In this document: piece after piece, positions 48,854 through 58,015 of the stretch | Position numbering within the stretch: the first letter of the stretch is position 1 | How the letters are laid out: the number at the start of each line of letters is the position of its first letter | Source: RGIG5612 sp045546255 | GTDB taxonomy: Bacteria; Bacillota; Clostridia; Lachnospirales; Lachnospiraceae | DNA length: 64,000 bases | Assembly (NCBI GenBank): GCA_045546255.1 | Contig: JAZQCK010000015.1 | Coordinates: 74,237-138,236, forward strand | Direction of reading: 5' to 3' | Translations under genes and position numbers: made by a program | Notes under the pieces: model-generated | What the model saw: the letters and a program-made list of their open reading frames with translations, nothing else | What the model was told of the DNA's origin: nothing | The model's database searches: none

Positions 48854-51800
48854 ATGAGTAGAGAATGGACAGCAAAATGGATCGGACCGGAAACCGGGGA
48901 TCAGTCTCATCCGGTAATCTTTAAGGATTTTTATATCGATGATGAGATCAAAAAAGCAACGCTGTATATCACGAGCCTTGGTATTTTTGAGGCTTATGTG
49001 AATGGTCAGAGAGTCGGAGGAGAATATCTGACGCCATATCAGACTTACGAAGGCGAATCCGTCCAGTATTTTAGCTTTGATGTGACGGAGCTTTTAAACT
49101 GCGGCCCGGAATCAGAGGCAAACTCCATAGATGTTTTCCTTGGAAGAGGATGGAACGACGAAGAAGATCGTTTTGCTGTCAAAGCGGAGTTTGAGATCGA
49201 GGTATATAAAAACAGAGCGGAAGAACTGAATGAAGAGCCGGAAGAGCAATTCATTGAAGAAGAACCATTCTCTGAAGAAGAGCAATTCGTTGAAGAAGAA
49301 CCATTCTCTGAAGAAGAGCAGGTTGCTTTGGATGAGCCGATTGTTGAAGAAGAACCGCTGGATGAGGAACAGCCAATTGCTGACGAGGCTCCGTTAGAAG
49401 AAGTGATTGAAGAAGCTGCAGAAGAGTTCGATATGAAAGATGCGATTGAAGAAGCTGCAGATGAGTTCGATATGGAAGATGCGATTGAAGAAGCTGCAGA
49501 TGAGTTTGACGTAGAAGATGCAATCAATGAAGCAGCTGCTGAAGAGTTTGATGTAGAAGATGCAATTGATGAAGCAGTTTCTGAGGCAGCAGATGAGATG
49601 ACGTTTGATGAGGAAGAATTTGACGAGATCTTTAATGACGATTTTCTCGAGGATGTCATTAAAGAAGAACAGGATGAGGATACGATTTTTGAAGATCTTG
49701 AAGAAGACAGGGTGGAGCTTCTTGCTATGAAGGGCGATGAGAGAATCGGAGAGGCCAATGCTCCGTTTGAATTAGATGACTTAAATGATCTGGATGACTT
49801 TCTTGAAAGGGTCATTGACACTGCGCCGAAAGCACAGGACACAGTTCAAACGGAGAGACGACGCAATGTTGGTTTCTTTACTATGGAAGACGTGAACACG
49901 AAAGTTGAGGAAACCAAAGAGATTCCTGAAGCTCCTGAAGAAGAGGAAACAGAGAGCGTTACGCATGTCCCGACCATTGAGACAGCAGATGAAGTATCAG
50001 CTGAAAACGAAGACGACGACCTGGAAATCTTTGATTTCGAAGATTGGGATGATGAAGAACATGAACCGGAAGTAGAAAAACTGGAGTCTCCGAATGTAGA
50101 CCTTACGGTTGCTCCATACAGCATTACGGATGAAGAATTAGAAGCAATGTTCGATGCACCTTTGGAGACGGAGGAGGCAGTTGAGGAGACAGTTGCTGAG
50201 CCGGAGTTTGCAGGGGAAGCGTTTGAGGAAGACGACCTTGCCGAGGCAATTGATGAAGCTGAGGATGATCTTTTCTCAGAAGAGACATTGGATTCCCTGT
50301 TAGATGAAACACTGTTCCCTGAGGCAGAAGCAGAAGAAATTCCGGAAGCTGCTGAGGAAGAATCAGAAGAAGATCTTCCTGAAGCAATTGAGGAAGAAGT
50401 GGAGGCTGAAGAAGTTTCGGAAGCTGCTGAGGAAGAATCAGAAGAAGATCTTCCTGAAGCAATTGAGGAAGAAATGGAGGCTGAAGAACTTTTGCAACCC
50501 GCTGAGGACGCCGAAGAAGAACTTCCTGATGCAGTTGAGGAAGAAGCGGAAGCAGAAGAGATTCCGGAAGACGTCGAGGCTGTGGAAGAAGAACTTCCAG
50601 AAGAGGTCGAGGCAGAAGAAGAGCCGACTGCTCTGGAGGTGGGTCTTGCTGCAGCAGTTGCCGACATGATTGGGGATGACACAGATACACTGGAGGCGGA
50701 ACTTCCGGAAGAGACAGAAACGATTATCATCGGTACAGATGAGACCTGGGGCTATTATGCATCCGACATTGAATACAGCAGTATTCACACAGGAGAAGTA
50801 TTCAATCGTCTTCTGTGGGAAGATGAGGACAATCCTGAAAAATCGGTAGAAGTATTAGATATTGATATTCCGTTGACAGAACGCTATGCACTTCCTGTCA
50901 TTGTCAAGGAACGTCTCGATGTTAAGGATGTGATTCCGGCAGAAGATGGAACGGCAATCCTTGATTTTGGTAAGAGCTTTTCAGGATTTGTAACGTTTAA
51001 CTCCTCACTTCCAAAGGGAACTATTGTTCGGATGAACTTTGCAGAGGATTTTGCAGAAGACGCTTTTGAAGATGAAAATGAACTCTCTGGTTTCACTTAT
51101 ATTTCTGACGGTATGCCGGAAGTCGTTGGGCCGCACTTTACTTACTTTACCGGCCGTTATGTAAAGGTCAGCGGATGGGAAGGCGACATTGATCCGAAGG
51201 ATTTCATCGGATGTGCTATCTATTCGGATCTTAAGAGAACGGGATTTGTAGCAACGTCAAACGAAAGACTGGATGCGATTTATGAAGACCTTCTTGCAGG
51301 ACAGCAGAGAACTTCTGTCGTGATGCCGGAAGAGGGTGAACCTGCGGATGTTTTTGTATATGCTCCAGCAGCAAGCTACAACATGGATATCAAAGCATTC
51401 CTGATGCAATATCTGAAAGGATTGGGAACAGAACCTGCGGATGACAAACTTGCTTATGCACCGCAGATCATTTGGAATCTGTATCAGATGTATGGAGATG
51501 AGGCAATCCTTTCCGAAAACTACGAGCTTATGAAGGCTTGGACAGATCACATCGATGCTAAGGATTCCGAAAGAGGTGATAAGCACTTCTTATATGACTT
51601 TGATACGGATACAGATGCATGGGTATCCATGGATCAGGAAACCGAGACAGAGTATATTGCATCTGCATGCTACTATGAGGCAACTCGCCGGACGGCGGAG
51701 GCAGCAGCGGTTCTTGGAAAAGAGCAGGATGCGTTCCGTTATAGTCGCCTGGCAAGAAGAATCAAACAGGCATTCCTGGAAGAGTATTATACAGGTGCGG

Positions 51801-52351
51801 GAAGACTTTCAGTTGATACCCAGACTGCTTATGTACTGGCTCTTCAGTTTGGTCTTTATGTAGATCAGAAGAGGGTGGCAGAAGGCCTTAAAAAACGGCT
51901 TGCAAAAGATGGCGGAACATTGAAATGTGCTCCGGCGGCCGCTCCGTTTATTTGCAAAGTATTAGCGGATAATGGAATGACAGAGAAGGCATATGACATT
52001 CTTCTGGATGAAAATAAAAAGAGCTTCAACAACGAAGTGGAATTCATCTATGCCTATATGGCCGGAATCAAACCATTGGAGCCTGGTTTTTCCATGATCT
52101 CTCTTGCACCGGTTCCGGATGGAAGAGTCAATTTCTGTATGAGCTCCTTTGAATCTCCAGTCGGAACGATCGTTTCTAACTGGACGATCAACGAAGAAGG
52201 CGCTTTGAATTTCCATTTTGAAGTTCCGGAAGGGGCTACTGCAAAGATCGCCCTTCCGTATTATCCGGTCTGTGCAGCAGGCGGAAACGAAGTGATTGTT
52301 AAGAACGGAAGCTATGATTACACTTACATGCCTTCGGTCAAATTAAAATAA
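48854..52351 (+). CDS. GH78 alpha-L-rhamnosidase-fold protein with giant acidic insertion
   Basis: The 1165-residue protein is built like a GH78 rhamnosidase. The N-terminal sandwich (residues 1-118; WTAKWIGPE, VNGQRVGGEYLTP, FLGRGWNDE) resumes at TDETWGYYASDIEYSSIHTGE (from about 623). Another sandwich (TAILDFGKSFSGFV) and an alpha barrel follow. Residues about 120-619, inserted in one beta-hairpin, are almost all Glu, Asp and Ala with tandem repeats. At the place of the GH78 catalytic block (DCPQR..E..GW.GD) the protein has MPEEGEPADVFVYAPA (from residue 824). The usual general acid motif is therefore missing and hydrolase activity is doubtful. No signal peptide is seen, so it is cytoplasmic. 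The start has AAGGGAG about 10 nt upstream. Confidence 0.8.
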   Translation: MSREWTAKWIGPETGDQSHPVIFKDFYIDDEIKKATLYITSLGIFEAYVNGQRVGGEYLTPYQTYEGESVQYFSFDVTELLNCGPESEANSIDVFLGRGWNDEEDRFAVKAEFEIEVYKNRAEELNEEPEEQFIEEEPFSEEEQFVEEEPFSEEEQVALDEPIVEEEPLDEEQPIADEAPLEEVIEEAAEEFDMKDAIEEAADEFDMEDAIEEAADEFDVEDAINEAAAEEFDVEDAIDEAVSEAADEMTFDEEEFDEIFNDDFLEDVIKEEQDEDTIFEDLEEDRVELLAMKGDERIGEANAPFELDDLNDLDDFLERVIDTAPKAQDTVQTERRRNVGFFTMEDVNTKVEETKEIPEAPEEEETESVTHVPTIETADEVSAENEDDDLEIFDFEDWDDEEHEPEVEKLESPNVDLTVAPYSITDEELEAMFDAPLETEEAVEETVAEPEFAGEAFEEDDLAEAIDEAEDDLFSEETLDSLLDETLFPEAEAEEIPEAAEEESEEDLPEAIEEEVEAEEVSEAAEEESEEDLPEAIEEEMEAEELLQPAEDAEEELPDAVEEEAEAEEIPEDVEAVEEELPEEVEAEEEPTALEVGLAAAVADMIGDDTDTLEAELPEETETIIIGTDETWGYYASDIEYSSIHTGEVFNRLLWEDEDNPEKSVEVLDIDIPLTERYALPVIVKERLDVKDVIPAEDGTAILDFGKSFSGFVTFNSSLPKGTIVRMNFAEDFAEDAFEDENELSGFTYISDGMPEVVGPHFTYFTGRYVKVSGWEGDIDPKDFIGCAIYSDLKRTGFVATSNERLDAIYEDLLAGQQRTSVVMPEEGEPADVFVYAPAASYNMDIKAFLMQYLKGLGTEPADDKLAYAPQIIWNLYQMYGDEAILSENYELMKAWTDHIDAKDSERGDKHFLYDFDTDTDAWVSMDQETETEYIASACYYEATRRTAEAAAVLGKEQDAFRYSRLARRIKQAFLEEYYTGAGRLSVDTQTAYVLALQFGLYVDQKRVAEGLKKRLAKDGGTLKCAPAAAPFICKVLADNGMTEKAYDILLDENKKSFNNEVEFIYAYMAGIKPLEPGFSMISLAPVPDGRVNFCMSSFESPVGTIVSNWTINEEGALNFHFEVPEGATAKIALPYYPVCAAGGNEVIVKNGSYDYTYMPSVKLK
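49210..50718 (+). repeat. Acidic tandem-repeat region within the GH78-like gene
   Basis: Three kinds of in-frame repeat are visible. Two 36-bp units encode F(I/V)EEEPFSEEEQ. About four 39-bp units encode variants of AIEEAADEFDMED. Two nearly identical 75-bp units, near 50350-50500, encode 25 residues starting EAAEEESEEDLPEA. Long antisense open frames rich in Ser arise here only because Glu/Asp codons are read backwards. Confidence 0.85.
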
Positions 52352-52403
52352 TTGCTTGATGATTAAGGAATAAGTATAAAGAACGAAAGAAAAAACGACC
52401 GGA

Positions 52404-53192
52404 ATGAATCACGACAAATTTATTTTCTTTGATATTGATGGGACGATCTACTCCCCGCGGCTGGGTATACCGGAATCAACGCAGGAGGCGATCGTCCTTC
52501 TCAAACGGAACGGACATCATCCGGTTTTGTGTACCGGGAGGACAAAAAGCATGCTGTTCCCGGCAGTAAAGGCACTCGAGTGTGAGGGCCTGATCGCAGG
52601 TGTCGGATCTTATGGAGAATGGCAGGGGGATCGGCTGTTTGATGATGGCCTTTCTTCGGAAGATGCGGAAGAACTCGTAAGCAATTTCAAGAAATTCGGC
52701 TTTAGCCCTTTTCCGGAGGGTGCCGATTATATTTTTTATGATCCGGAGACCTGTAAAAATCCAAGGCAGGAGATCAAACGAGTCTTTTCTCTGGATGATG
52801 AAGAAATCATCAAAGCCTATGAAAAGGGTACGGATGGAATCACTAAGGTGAGTGCAACCTACCTGGATGGCTATGATACGGAGGGCTTTAAGAAAACGCT
52901 GAAAGGACGTTATCATGCGATCAATCATCATGGCGTTCTGCTGGAAACCTTCCGGGTATCCATTTCAAAAGGACTCGGGATTCAAAAACTGGCAGAGTAT
53001 CTGAACATCGATATGGAGAACACCTATGCATTCGGTGACAGTTTCAATGATCTGGAGATGCTGGAAACAGTGAAGTATGGTGTCTGCATGGAAAATGGCG
53101 ATCCGAAACTGTTAGAGCGTATTCCGCTTCATGCGAAAAGGATGTCAGAAGATGGTGTTTACTATTCTTTAAAGGAATTTGGTCTGATCTGA
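52404..53192 (+). CDS. HAD superfamily hydrolase, Cof type
   Basis: The 262-residue protein is a Cof-like HAD phosphatase. It has the nucleophile motif FFDIDGTIY, the CTGR motif II, a large C2 cap (residues 85-180) and the C-terminal GDSFNDLEML metal motif. Such enzymes dephosphorylate sugar phosphates or cofactors such as flavin and pyridoxal phosphate. It stands alone between the GH78-like gene and nrdR. The ribosome binding site is weak. The specific substrate is not readable. Confidence 0.9.
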   Translation: MNHDKFIFFDIDGTIYSPRLGIPESTQEAIVLLKRNGHHPVLCTGRTKSMLFPAVKALECEGLIAGVGSYGEWQGDRLFDDGLSSEDAEELVSNFKKFGFSPFPEGADYIFYDPETCKNPRQEIKRVFSLDDEEIIKAYEKGTDGITKVSATYLDGYDTEGFKKTLKGRYHAINHHGVLLETFRVSISKGLGIQKLAEYLNIDMENTYAFGDSFNDLEMLETVKYGVCMENGDPKLLERIPLHAKRMSEDGVYYSLKEFGLI

Positions 53193-53255
53193 AAGACAAA
53201 CTTGTAGACGGCCTTGTCAATAGGTCAATTTACACAATATATCTTGTGCTTTCTC

Positions 53256-53285
53256 TTGCAATATCACCACAACATATTGTATAAT
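53256..53285 (+). promoter_or_regulatory. nrdR promoter with NrdR-box-like dyad
   Basis: TTGCAA (53256-53261), an 18-bp spacer and TATAAT (53280-53285) precede nrdR by 45 bp. ACAACATATTGTAT (53269-53282) overlaps the -10 and fits the core of the NrdR box; a weaker match, ACACAATATATCTTGT, lies at 53232-53247. The 35-bp offset is not the usual spacing of paired NrdR boxes, so autoregulation is only suggested. Confidence 0.5.
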
Positions 53286-53330
53286 TTTTTGGTGAAACAG
53301 AAATAAAGTAGTAGTTCGGAGGCAATATTT

Positions 53331-53780
53331 ATGAAATGCCCGTTCTGTGGTTGTGTGGATACAAAAGTACTGGATTCCCGGCCGAATGAGGATCGCAGTG
53401 CGATCAGAAGACGCAGAGAATGCACTAGATGTGCAAAGCGCTTTACCACCTATGAAAAAATCGAAACGATCCCTCTGATCGTGATCAAGAAAGATAATAA
53501 CCGAGAGGCTTATGACAGGACAAAGATAGAAAAAGGTGTCTTAAGAGCCTGTTACAAAAGACCGGTCTCAGCAGCGCGCTTAGAACAGCTGATCGATAAT
53601 ATCGAAAATGACGTTTATTCACTCGGAACTGCAGAAGTTAAGAGCACACAAATCGGTGAAATCGTTATGGATCGTCTGAAAGAAGTGGATCAGGTCGCAT
53701 ATGTCCGCTTCGCATCTGTTTACAGAGAGTTTAAAGATATCAACACGTTTATCGACGAAATCAAGAAACTCAGCAAATAA
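53331..53780 (+). CDS. nrdR: Transcriptional repressor NrdR
   Basis: The 149-residue regulator of ribonucleotide reductase genes has an N-terminal zinc ribbon (CPFCGCVDTKVLDSR...RRRECTRC) and a C-terminal ATP-cone (residues 46-136; VIKKDNNREAYDRTKIEKGV). It senses ATP/dATP and represses nrd operons. Length and motifs are typical. It is followed after 22 nt by yqeG. The start is supported by GGAGG about 8 nt upstream. Confidence 0.98.
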   Translation: MKCPFCGCVDTKVLDSRPNEDRSAIRRRRECTRCAKRFTTYEKIETIPLIVIKKDNNREAYDRTKIEKGVLRACYKRPVSAARLEQLIDNIENDVYSLGTAEVKSTQIGEIVMDRLKEVDQVAYVRFASVYREFKDINTFIDEIKKLSK

Positions 53781-53802
53781 TCCGTTTGGAATTTAATTTT
53801 GT

Positions 53803-54318
53803 ATGTTTAAAAAGTTTTATCCCACGATATATGCGGAGAGCGCGTATATCGTGGATTTTCAAGAGATATATGATAAAGGATATCGTGTACTGATTCTGGA
53901 TGTGGATAACACCTTGGTCGAGCATGGCGCACCTGCAAATGATCAGGCGATCGCTTTTTTTGATAAAGTCAGAAAAATCGGCTTTCAAACCTGTATCATC
54001 TCCAATAATCATGAGCCGCGCATCCTGCCGTTTGCAACCGCTGTTGCATCAGATTATATTTTTGATGCAGGAAAGCCATCCCAAAAAGGATATCAGAAAG
54101 CAATGAAGCTTTGCGGTGGAACTTTGGAGAACAGTCTGTTCATGGGGGACCAGCTGTTTACCGATATCTGGGGTGCGAACAGAGCAGGGCTCAAATCGAT
54201 TCTTGTAAAGCCGATCAAATATGATACAGAGATTCAGATCCGACTCAAACGTCTTGGCGAAAAGATCGTTCTGCCGTTTTACTTCCGTTATCGTAAAAAA
54301 CATCCGGCGTCCTTGTGA
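53803..54318 (+). CDS. yqeG: YqeG family HAD-IIIA phosphatase
   Basis: The 171-residue protein is a HAD-IIIA phosphatase with the nucleophile motif LILDVDNTLVEHG, the ISNN motif and MGDQLFTDIWGANRAG. The family includes the phosphatidylglycerophosphate phosphatase of plants and yeast and Bacillus YqeG; the bacterial function is not firmly set. It probably shares a transcript with nrdR. Confidence 0.9.
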   Translation: MFKKFYPTIYAESAYIVDFQEIYDKGYRVLILDVDNTLVEHGAPANDQAIAFFDKVRKIGFQTCIISNNHEPRILPFATAVASDYIFDAGKPSQKGYQKAMKLCGGTLENSLFMGDQLFTDIWGANRAGLKSILVKPIKYDTEIQIRLKRLGEKIVLPFYFRYRKKHPASL

Positions 54319-54370
54319 TTCTCTTTCGCTGAATCAACTTATTCGGAAAAACAATTACTTTACTATTGTA

Positions 54371-54399
54371 TTGGCTTAAAAAAGCCTTTAAAATAAATT
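54371..54399 (+). promoter_or_regulatory. Possible promoter of the ABC exporter pair
   Basis: TTGGCT (54371-54376), a 17-bp spacer and TAAATT (54394-54399) are in front of the first ABC gene. The surrounding DNA is very AT-rich, so the match is weaker than others in the window. Confidence 0.4.
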
Positions 54400-54450
54400 A
54401 GTTAAATGTATTTTATTTTGGGGAAAATAATAATACAGGAGTTATAAATT

Positions 54451-56208
54451 ATGGCAAAATTGCTCAAGTACATGAAACCACGGCAATGGTTCTTTGTTTG
54501 CTGTGTGATTTTCTTTGTAGTGGTTTCCGTATGGTGCACCTTAACTTTGCCGGATTATATGACCAAGATCACCCAGCTGGTAGAGACCGGCGGTGCGATG
54601 GCAGATATCTGGAAGTATGGCGGCATCATGCTAGCTTGTGCCGTTGGTGACTTGTGCTGCAATATCCTCGTGGGATTTTTCACCGCACAGGTCGCATCCC
54701 TTTTTGCAGCAACTCTGCGCGATAATATGTATCGCAAGGTTGTTTCTTTTTCCATGGAAGAGTATTCCAGCTTTTCCACATCCAGTCTTTTAACAAGAGC
54801 AACGAATGACGTGCAGCAGGTGACGATGGTCATCGGTATGGGACTGCAGGCTTTCTTAAAAGCGCCGATCATTGCGGTCTGGGCGTTTGTTAAGATTCTG
54901 GGCAAGGGTGAACAATGGCTCTTCATTACCGGTATTGCGATCGTGATCTTAGTCTGCGTTATCGGATCCAACCTGATTCTTGTTATCCCGAAATTCAAAA
55001 AGATCCAGAAACTGACCGATAACCTGAATAGAGTCGCAAGAGAGAATCTGACCGGTGTCCGTGTTGTAAGGGCTTACAATGCGGAAGAATATCAGAGTAA
55101 CAAGTTTGACGGCGCGAATACGGCCTTGATGAAAAATCATTTATTCACTGGTCGTGTTATGGCATATCTGTTCCCGTCCATCCAGGCAGTTATGAGTGGA
55201 ACATCGCTTGCAATCTACTGGGTCGGTGCACATCTGATTCAAAACACTGCAGGTGTGGAAGCGAAGATCGCGATCTTTAGTGAACTGGTTACCTTTATGG
55301 CATATGCAGTTCAGATCATTATGGCGTTCATGATGATCTCCATGATCTTTATTCTGCTTCCGAGAGCGATGGTTTCTGCAGACCGTATCAATCAGATCTT
55401 AGATAAGCAGACAAAAATCCATGACGGCAAAAACAATGGAGAAGGAACGGAAGTCGGTTCCGTGGAGTTCCGGGATGTTGCCTTTGCATACCCGGACGCA
55501 GAAGAACCGGTTCTTTCCGGCATCACATTCTCTGCAAAGAAAGGCGACGTTATCGCGTTTATCGGATCGACCGGATCCGGAAAGAGTACACTGGTCAACC
55601 TTGTGCCCCGCTTCTATGACGTCACAGAAGGGCAGGTCTTAGTTGATGGTATTGATGTCAAAGAATATACGCAGCATGCCCTCAGAGAGAAGATCGGCTA
55701 TGTATCCCAGAAAGCTATTCTGTTTAAAGGAACACTTGCAGAAAACGTCGCTTATGGAGCCGAAGAGGGGGAACCATCTGTAGAAAGAGTCACTCATGCA
55801 ATGGAAATAGCGCAGGGGAAAGATATCCTGGAAAAAACCGAAGAAGGTATTTATATGCCGGTCGCACAGGGCGGTTCCAATTTCTCCGGCGGACAGAAGC
55901 AGAGGATCTCCATTGCCAGAGCGATCTATAAAGCCCCGGAAATCTTTATCTTTGATGATTCGTTCTCTGCTTTGGACTATAAGACAGACAAGGTCTTAAG
56001 AGCCACGCTGAAGAAAGAAACAAAAGATGCGACGACGCTGATCGTTGCACAGCGTATTGGTACCGTAAAAGATGCTGATCAGATCATCGTGCTTGATGAA
56101 GGAAAAATGGTCGGCAAGGGTAAACACGCAGACCTATTAAAGGATTGCGAGGTTTACCGTCAGATTGCATATTCACAGTTATCGGAGGAGGAATTACAGC
56201 ATGCGTAG
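54451..56208 (+). CDS. Heterodimeric ABC exporter, subunit with degenerate ATP site
   Basis: The 585-residue half-exporter has six membrane segments and a nucleotide-binding domain with Walker A (GSTGSGKST), signature (FSGGQKQRISIAR) and Walker B FIFDDSFSALD. The catalytic Glu after Walker B is Asp, and the H-loop reads VAQRIGT in place of the usual His. This is the mark of the non-hydrolysing partner in TM287/288- or LmrCD-like heterodimers. Its partner follows with an 8-nt overlap. The substrate may be drugs, peptides or lipids. AGGAG lies 9 nt before the ATG. Confidence 0.93.
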   Translation: MAKLLKYMKPRQWFFVCCVIFFVVVSVWCTLTLPDYMTKITQLVETGGAMADIWKYGGIMLACAVGDLCCNILVGFFTAQVASLFAATLRDNMYRKVVSFSMEEYSSFSTSSLLTRATNDVQQVTMVIGMGLQAFLKAPIIAVWAFVKILGKGEQWLFITGIAIVILVCVIGSNLILVIPKFKKIQKLTDNLNRVARENLTGVRVVRAYNAEEYQSNKFDGANTALMKNHLFTGRVMAYLFPSIQAVMSGTSLAIYWVGAHLIQNTAGVEAKIAIFSELVTFMAYAVQIIMAFMMISMIFILLPRAMVSADRINQILDKQTKIHDGKNNGEGTEVGSVEFRDVAFAYPDAEEPVLSGITFSAKKGDVIAFIGSTGSGKSTLVNLVPRFYDVTEGQVLVDGIDVKEYTQHALREKIGYVSQKAILFKGTLAENVAYGAEEGEPSVERVTHAMEIAQGKDILEKTEEGIYMPVAQGGSNFSGGQKQRISIARAIYKAPEIFIFDDSFSALDYKTDKVLRATLKKETKDATTLIVAQRIGTVKDADQIIVLDEGKMVGKGKHADLLKDCEVYRQIAYSQLSEEELQHA

Positions 56209-57967
56209 AGGAAACGGCGAACGCGCCAGCTTAAAATACCTTTCTCCTCTGATCAAATATCTGGGGAGAAATAAAGCCCTATTATTTGTTTCAATCCTTT
56301 TTTCTGTGATTGGAACACTGTTTACGATTATTGGACCGCGTTACGTCAGCAAGATCGCGGATCTGATCACTGCAGGATTTACCGGCGATATTGATCTGAA
56401 AGCTGTTGGAAGGATCGGTATCACTCTGGTCATCATGTATTCCCTTGCCTGGATTTTCTCATTCTTCCAGCATTTTGTGATGAATACAGTCACCCAGAGA
56501 ACGGCATACGGACTGCGTAAGGATATTTGCCGAAAGATCAATATCCTGCCGCTCAAATATTTTGACAATCACCTGATTGGCGACATCCTTTCAAGGATCG
56601 TCAATGATATCGATACGATCGCGATGGCACTGAACCAAAGCGTTGGAAACCTCTTCAATGCAGGTACGCAGTTTATCGGTGTCTTGGTGATCATGTTTAT
56701 TACTAACTGGGCATTGACGCTTGTGGCTTTGGCATCGTCCATTCTGGGCTTTATCTTAATGATCACGATCATGAGACGCTCCCAGAAGTTCTTTGATCAG
56801 ACACAGTCGGTTCTTGGTGAACTGAACGGACATGTAGAAGAAATCTATGGCGGTCAGACGATCGTCCGTGCATACAACGCAGAAAAAGAAGAGTATGCGA
56901 AATTCAAAGAAATCAATACCCGCCACAGAGGCGTGGTCTGGAAAGCACAGTTTTTTGGAACGATGATGCCTCCGATCATGGGCTTTGTCGGAAACTTCGG
57001 TTATGTGGCAGTCTGTATCGTGGGAGCCGTCATGACAGCAAATAATGCAATCACATTTGGTACGGTCGTTGCATTTATGATCTATATCCGACTTTTCACA
57101 GCTCCGCTTCAGCAGTTAGGACAGGTCTTCACGCAGATGCAGAGCGCGGCAGCGGCATCCAGACGTGTCTTCGAATTCCTCGATGAAGAGGAACTGCCTT
57201 ATGATCTTGATAAGCCAATCGTGATTCCGTTTGGTGGTGCAAAAGGTGATGTCACCTTTGACCATGTCAAATTCGGCTACAATCCGGAAAAGACGATTAT
57301 TAAGGACTTCAGTGCTAAGGCAAAAGCCGGCCAGAAAGTTGCGATCGTTGGCCCTACCGGTGCAGGCAAAACAACAATGGTCAATTTGCTGATGCGCTTC
57401 TATGAAGTCGACAGCGGACGGATCCTCCTTGACGGGCATCCGATCTCCGAGATGAGAAGAGAAGAAGTGCATGCACTCTTCGGAATGGTCCTTCAGGATA
57501 CCTGGCTTTTTGAAGGCAGCTTTAAAGAAAATATCAAATACAGCAAAGAAGCAACAGATGAACAGGTTGTTGAAGCTGCGAAAATGGCAGGAATCCATCA
57601 TTTTATCATGACGACAGCAGAAGGATATGATACGATATTAGATGAAGAAGCGAATGTTTCTCAGGGACAGAAACAGCTGATCACGATCGCAAGAGCGATG
57701 GTTGAAAATGCTCCGTTCCTGATCCTTGATGAGGCGACTTCTTCGGTTGATACGCGTACTGAACAGTTGATCCAGGATGCAATGGACAGGTTGATGGCGG
57801 GCAGAACGTCCTTCATCATTGCTCATCGTCTGTCAACGATCAAGAACGCGGATCTGATCCTTGTTATGAAAGATGGCGATATTATCGAGCAGGGTAACCA
57901 TGATGAACTGATGCGTCAGGGTGGTTTCTATGCCGATCTTTATAATTCTCAGTTTGAGAGCGCGTAA
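56201..57967 (+). CDS. Heterodimeric ABC exporter, subunit with canonical ATP site
   Basis: The 588-residue partner has an intact Walker A (GPTGAGKTT), Walker B with catalytic Glu (LILDEATSSVD) and H-loop (IIAHRLS). The signature is altered to VSQGQKQLITIAR, as in the matching half of TM287/288-type exporters. The start at 56201 follows GGAGGAATT and lies inside the end of the first gene. The pair should form one functional transporter with one consensus ATP site. Confidence 0.94.
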   Translation: MRRGNGERASLKYLSPLIKYLGRNKALLFVSILFSVIGTLFTIIGPRYVSKIADLITAGFTGDIDLKAVGRIGITLVIMYSLAWIFSFFQHFVMNTVTQRTAYGLRKDICRKINILPLKYFDNHLIGDILSRIVNDIDTIAMALNQSVGNLFNAGTQFIGVLVIMFITNWALTLVALASSILGFILMITIMRRSQKFFDQTQSVLGELNGHVEEIYGGQTIVRAYNAEKEEYAKFKEINTRHRGVVWKAQFFGTMMPPIMGFVGNFGYVAVCIVGAVMTANNAITFGTVVAFMIYIRLFTAPLQQLGQVFTQMQSAAAASRRVFEFLDEEELPYDLDKPIVIPFGGAKGDVTFDHVKFGYNPEKTIIKDFSAKAKAGQKVAIVGPTGAGKTTMVNLLMRFYEVDSGRILLDGHPISEMRREEVHALFGMVLQDTWLFEGSFKENIKYSKEATDEQVVEAAKMAGIHHFIMTTAEGYDTILDEEANVSQGQKQLITIARAMVENAPFLILDEATSSVDTRTEQLIQDAMDRLMAGRTSFIIAHRLSTIKNADLILVMKDGDIIEQGNHDELMRQGGFYADLYNSQFESA

Positions 57968-58015
57968 ATACTTCTTTGGAGCATAACAGACAAGTTTTGA
58001 AGAGAGGAGGTAAGT

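Noticed and set aside
49250..49600. CRISPR array or minisatellite from spaced repeats
   Set aside because: The repeats are in frame, degenerate and code a single acidic protein; there are no unique spacers or cas genes.
49045..50730. Long antisense frames rich in Ser opposite the GH78-like gene
   Set aside because: They arise from Glu/Asp/Ala codons read backwards; there are no ribosome binding sites or family features.
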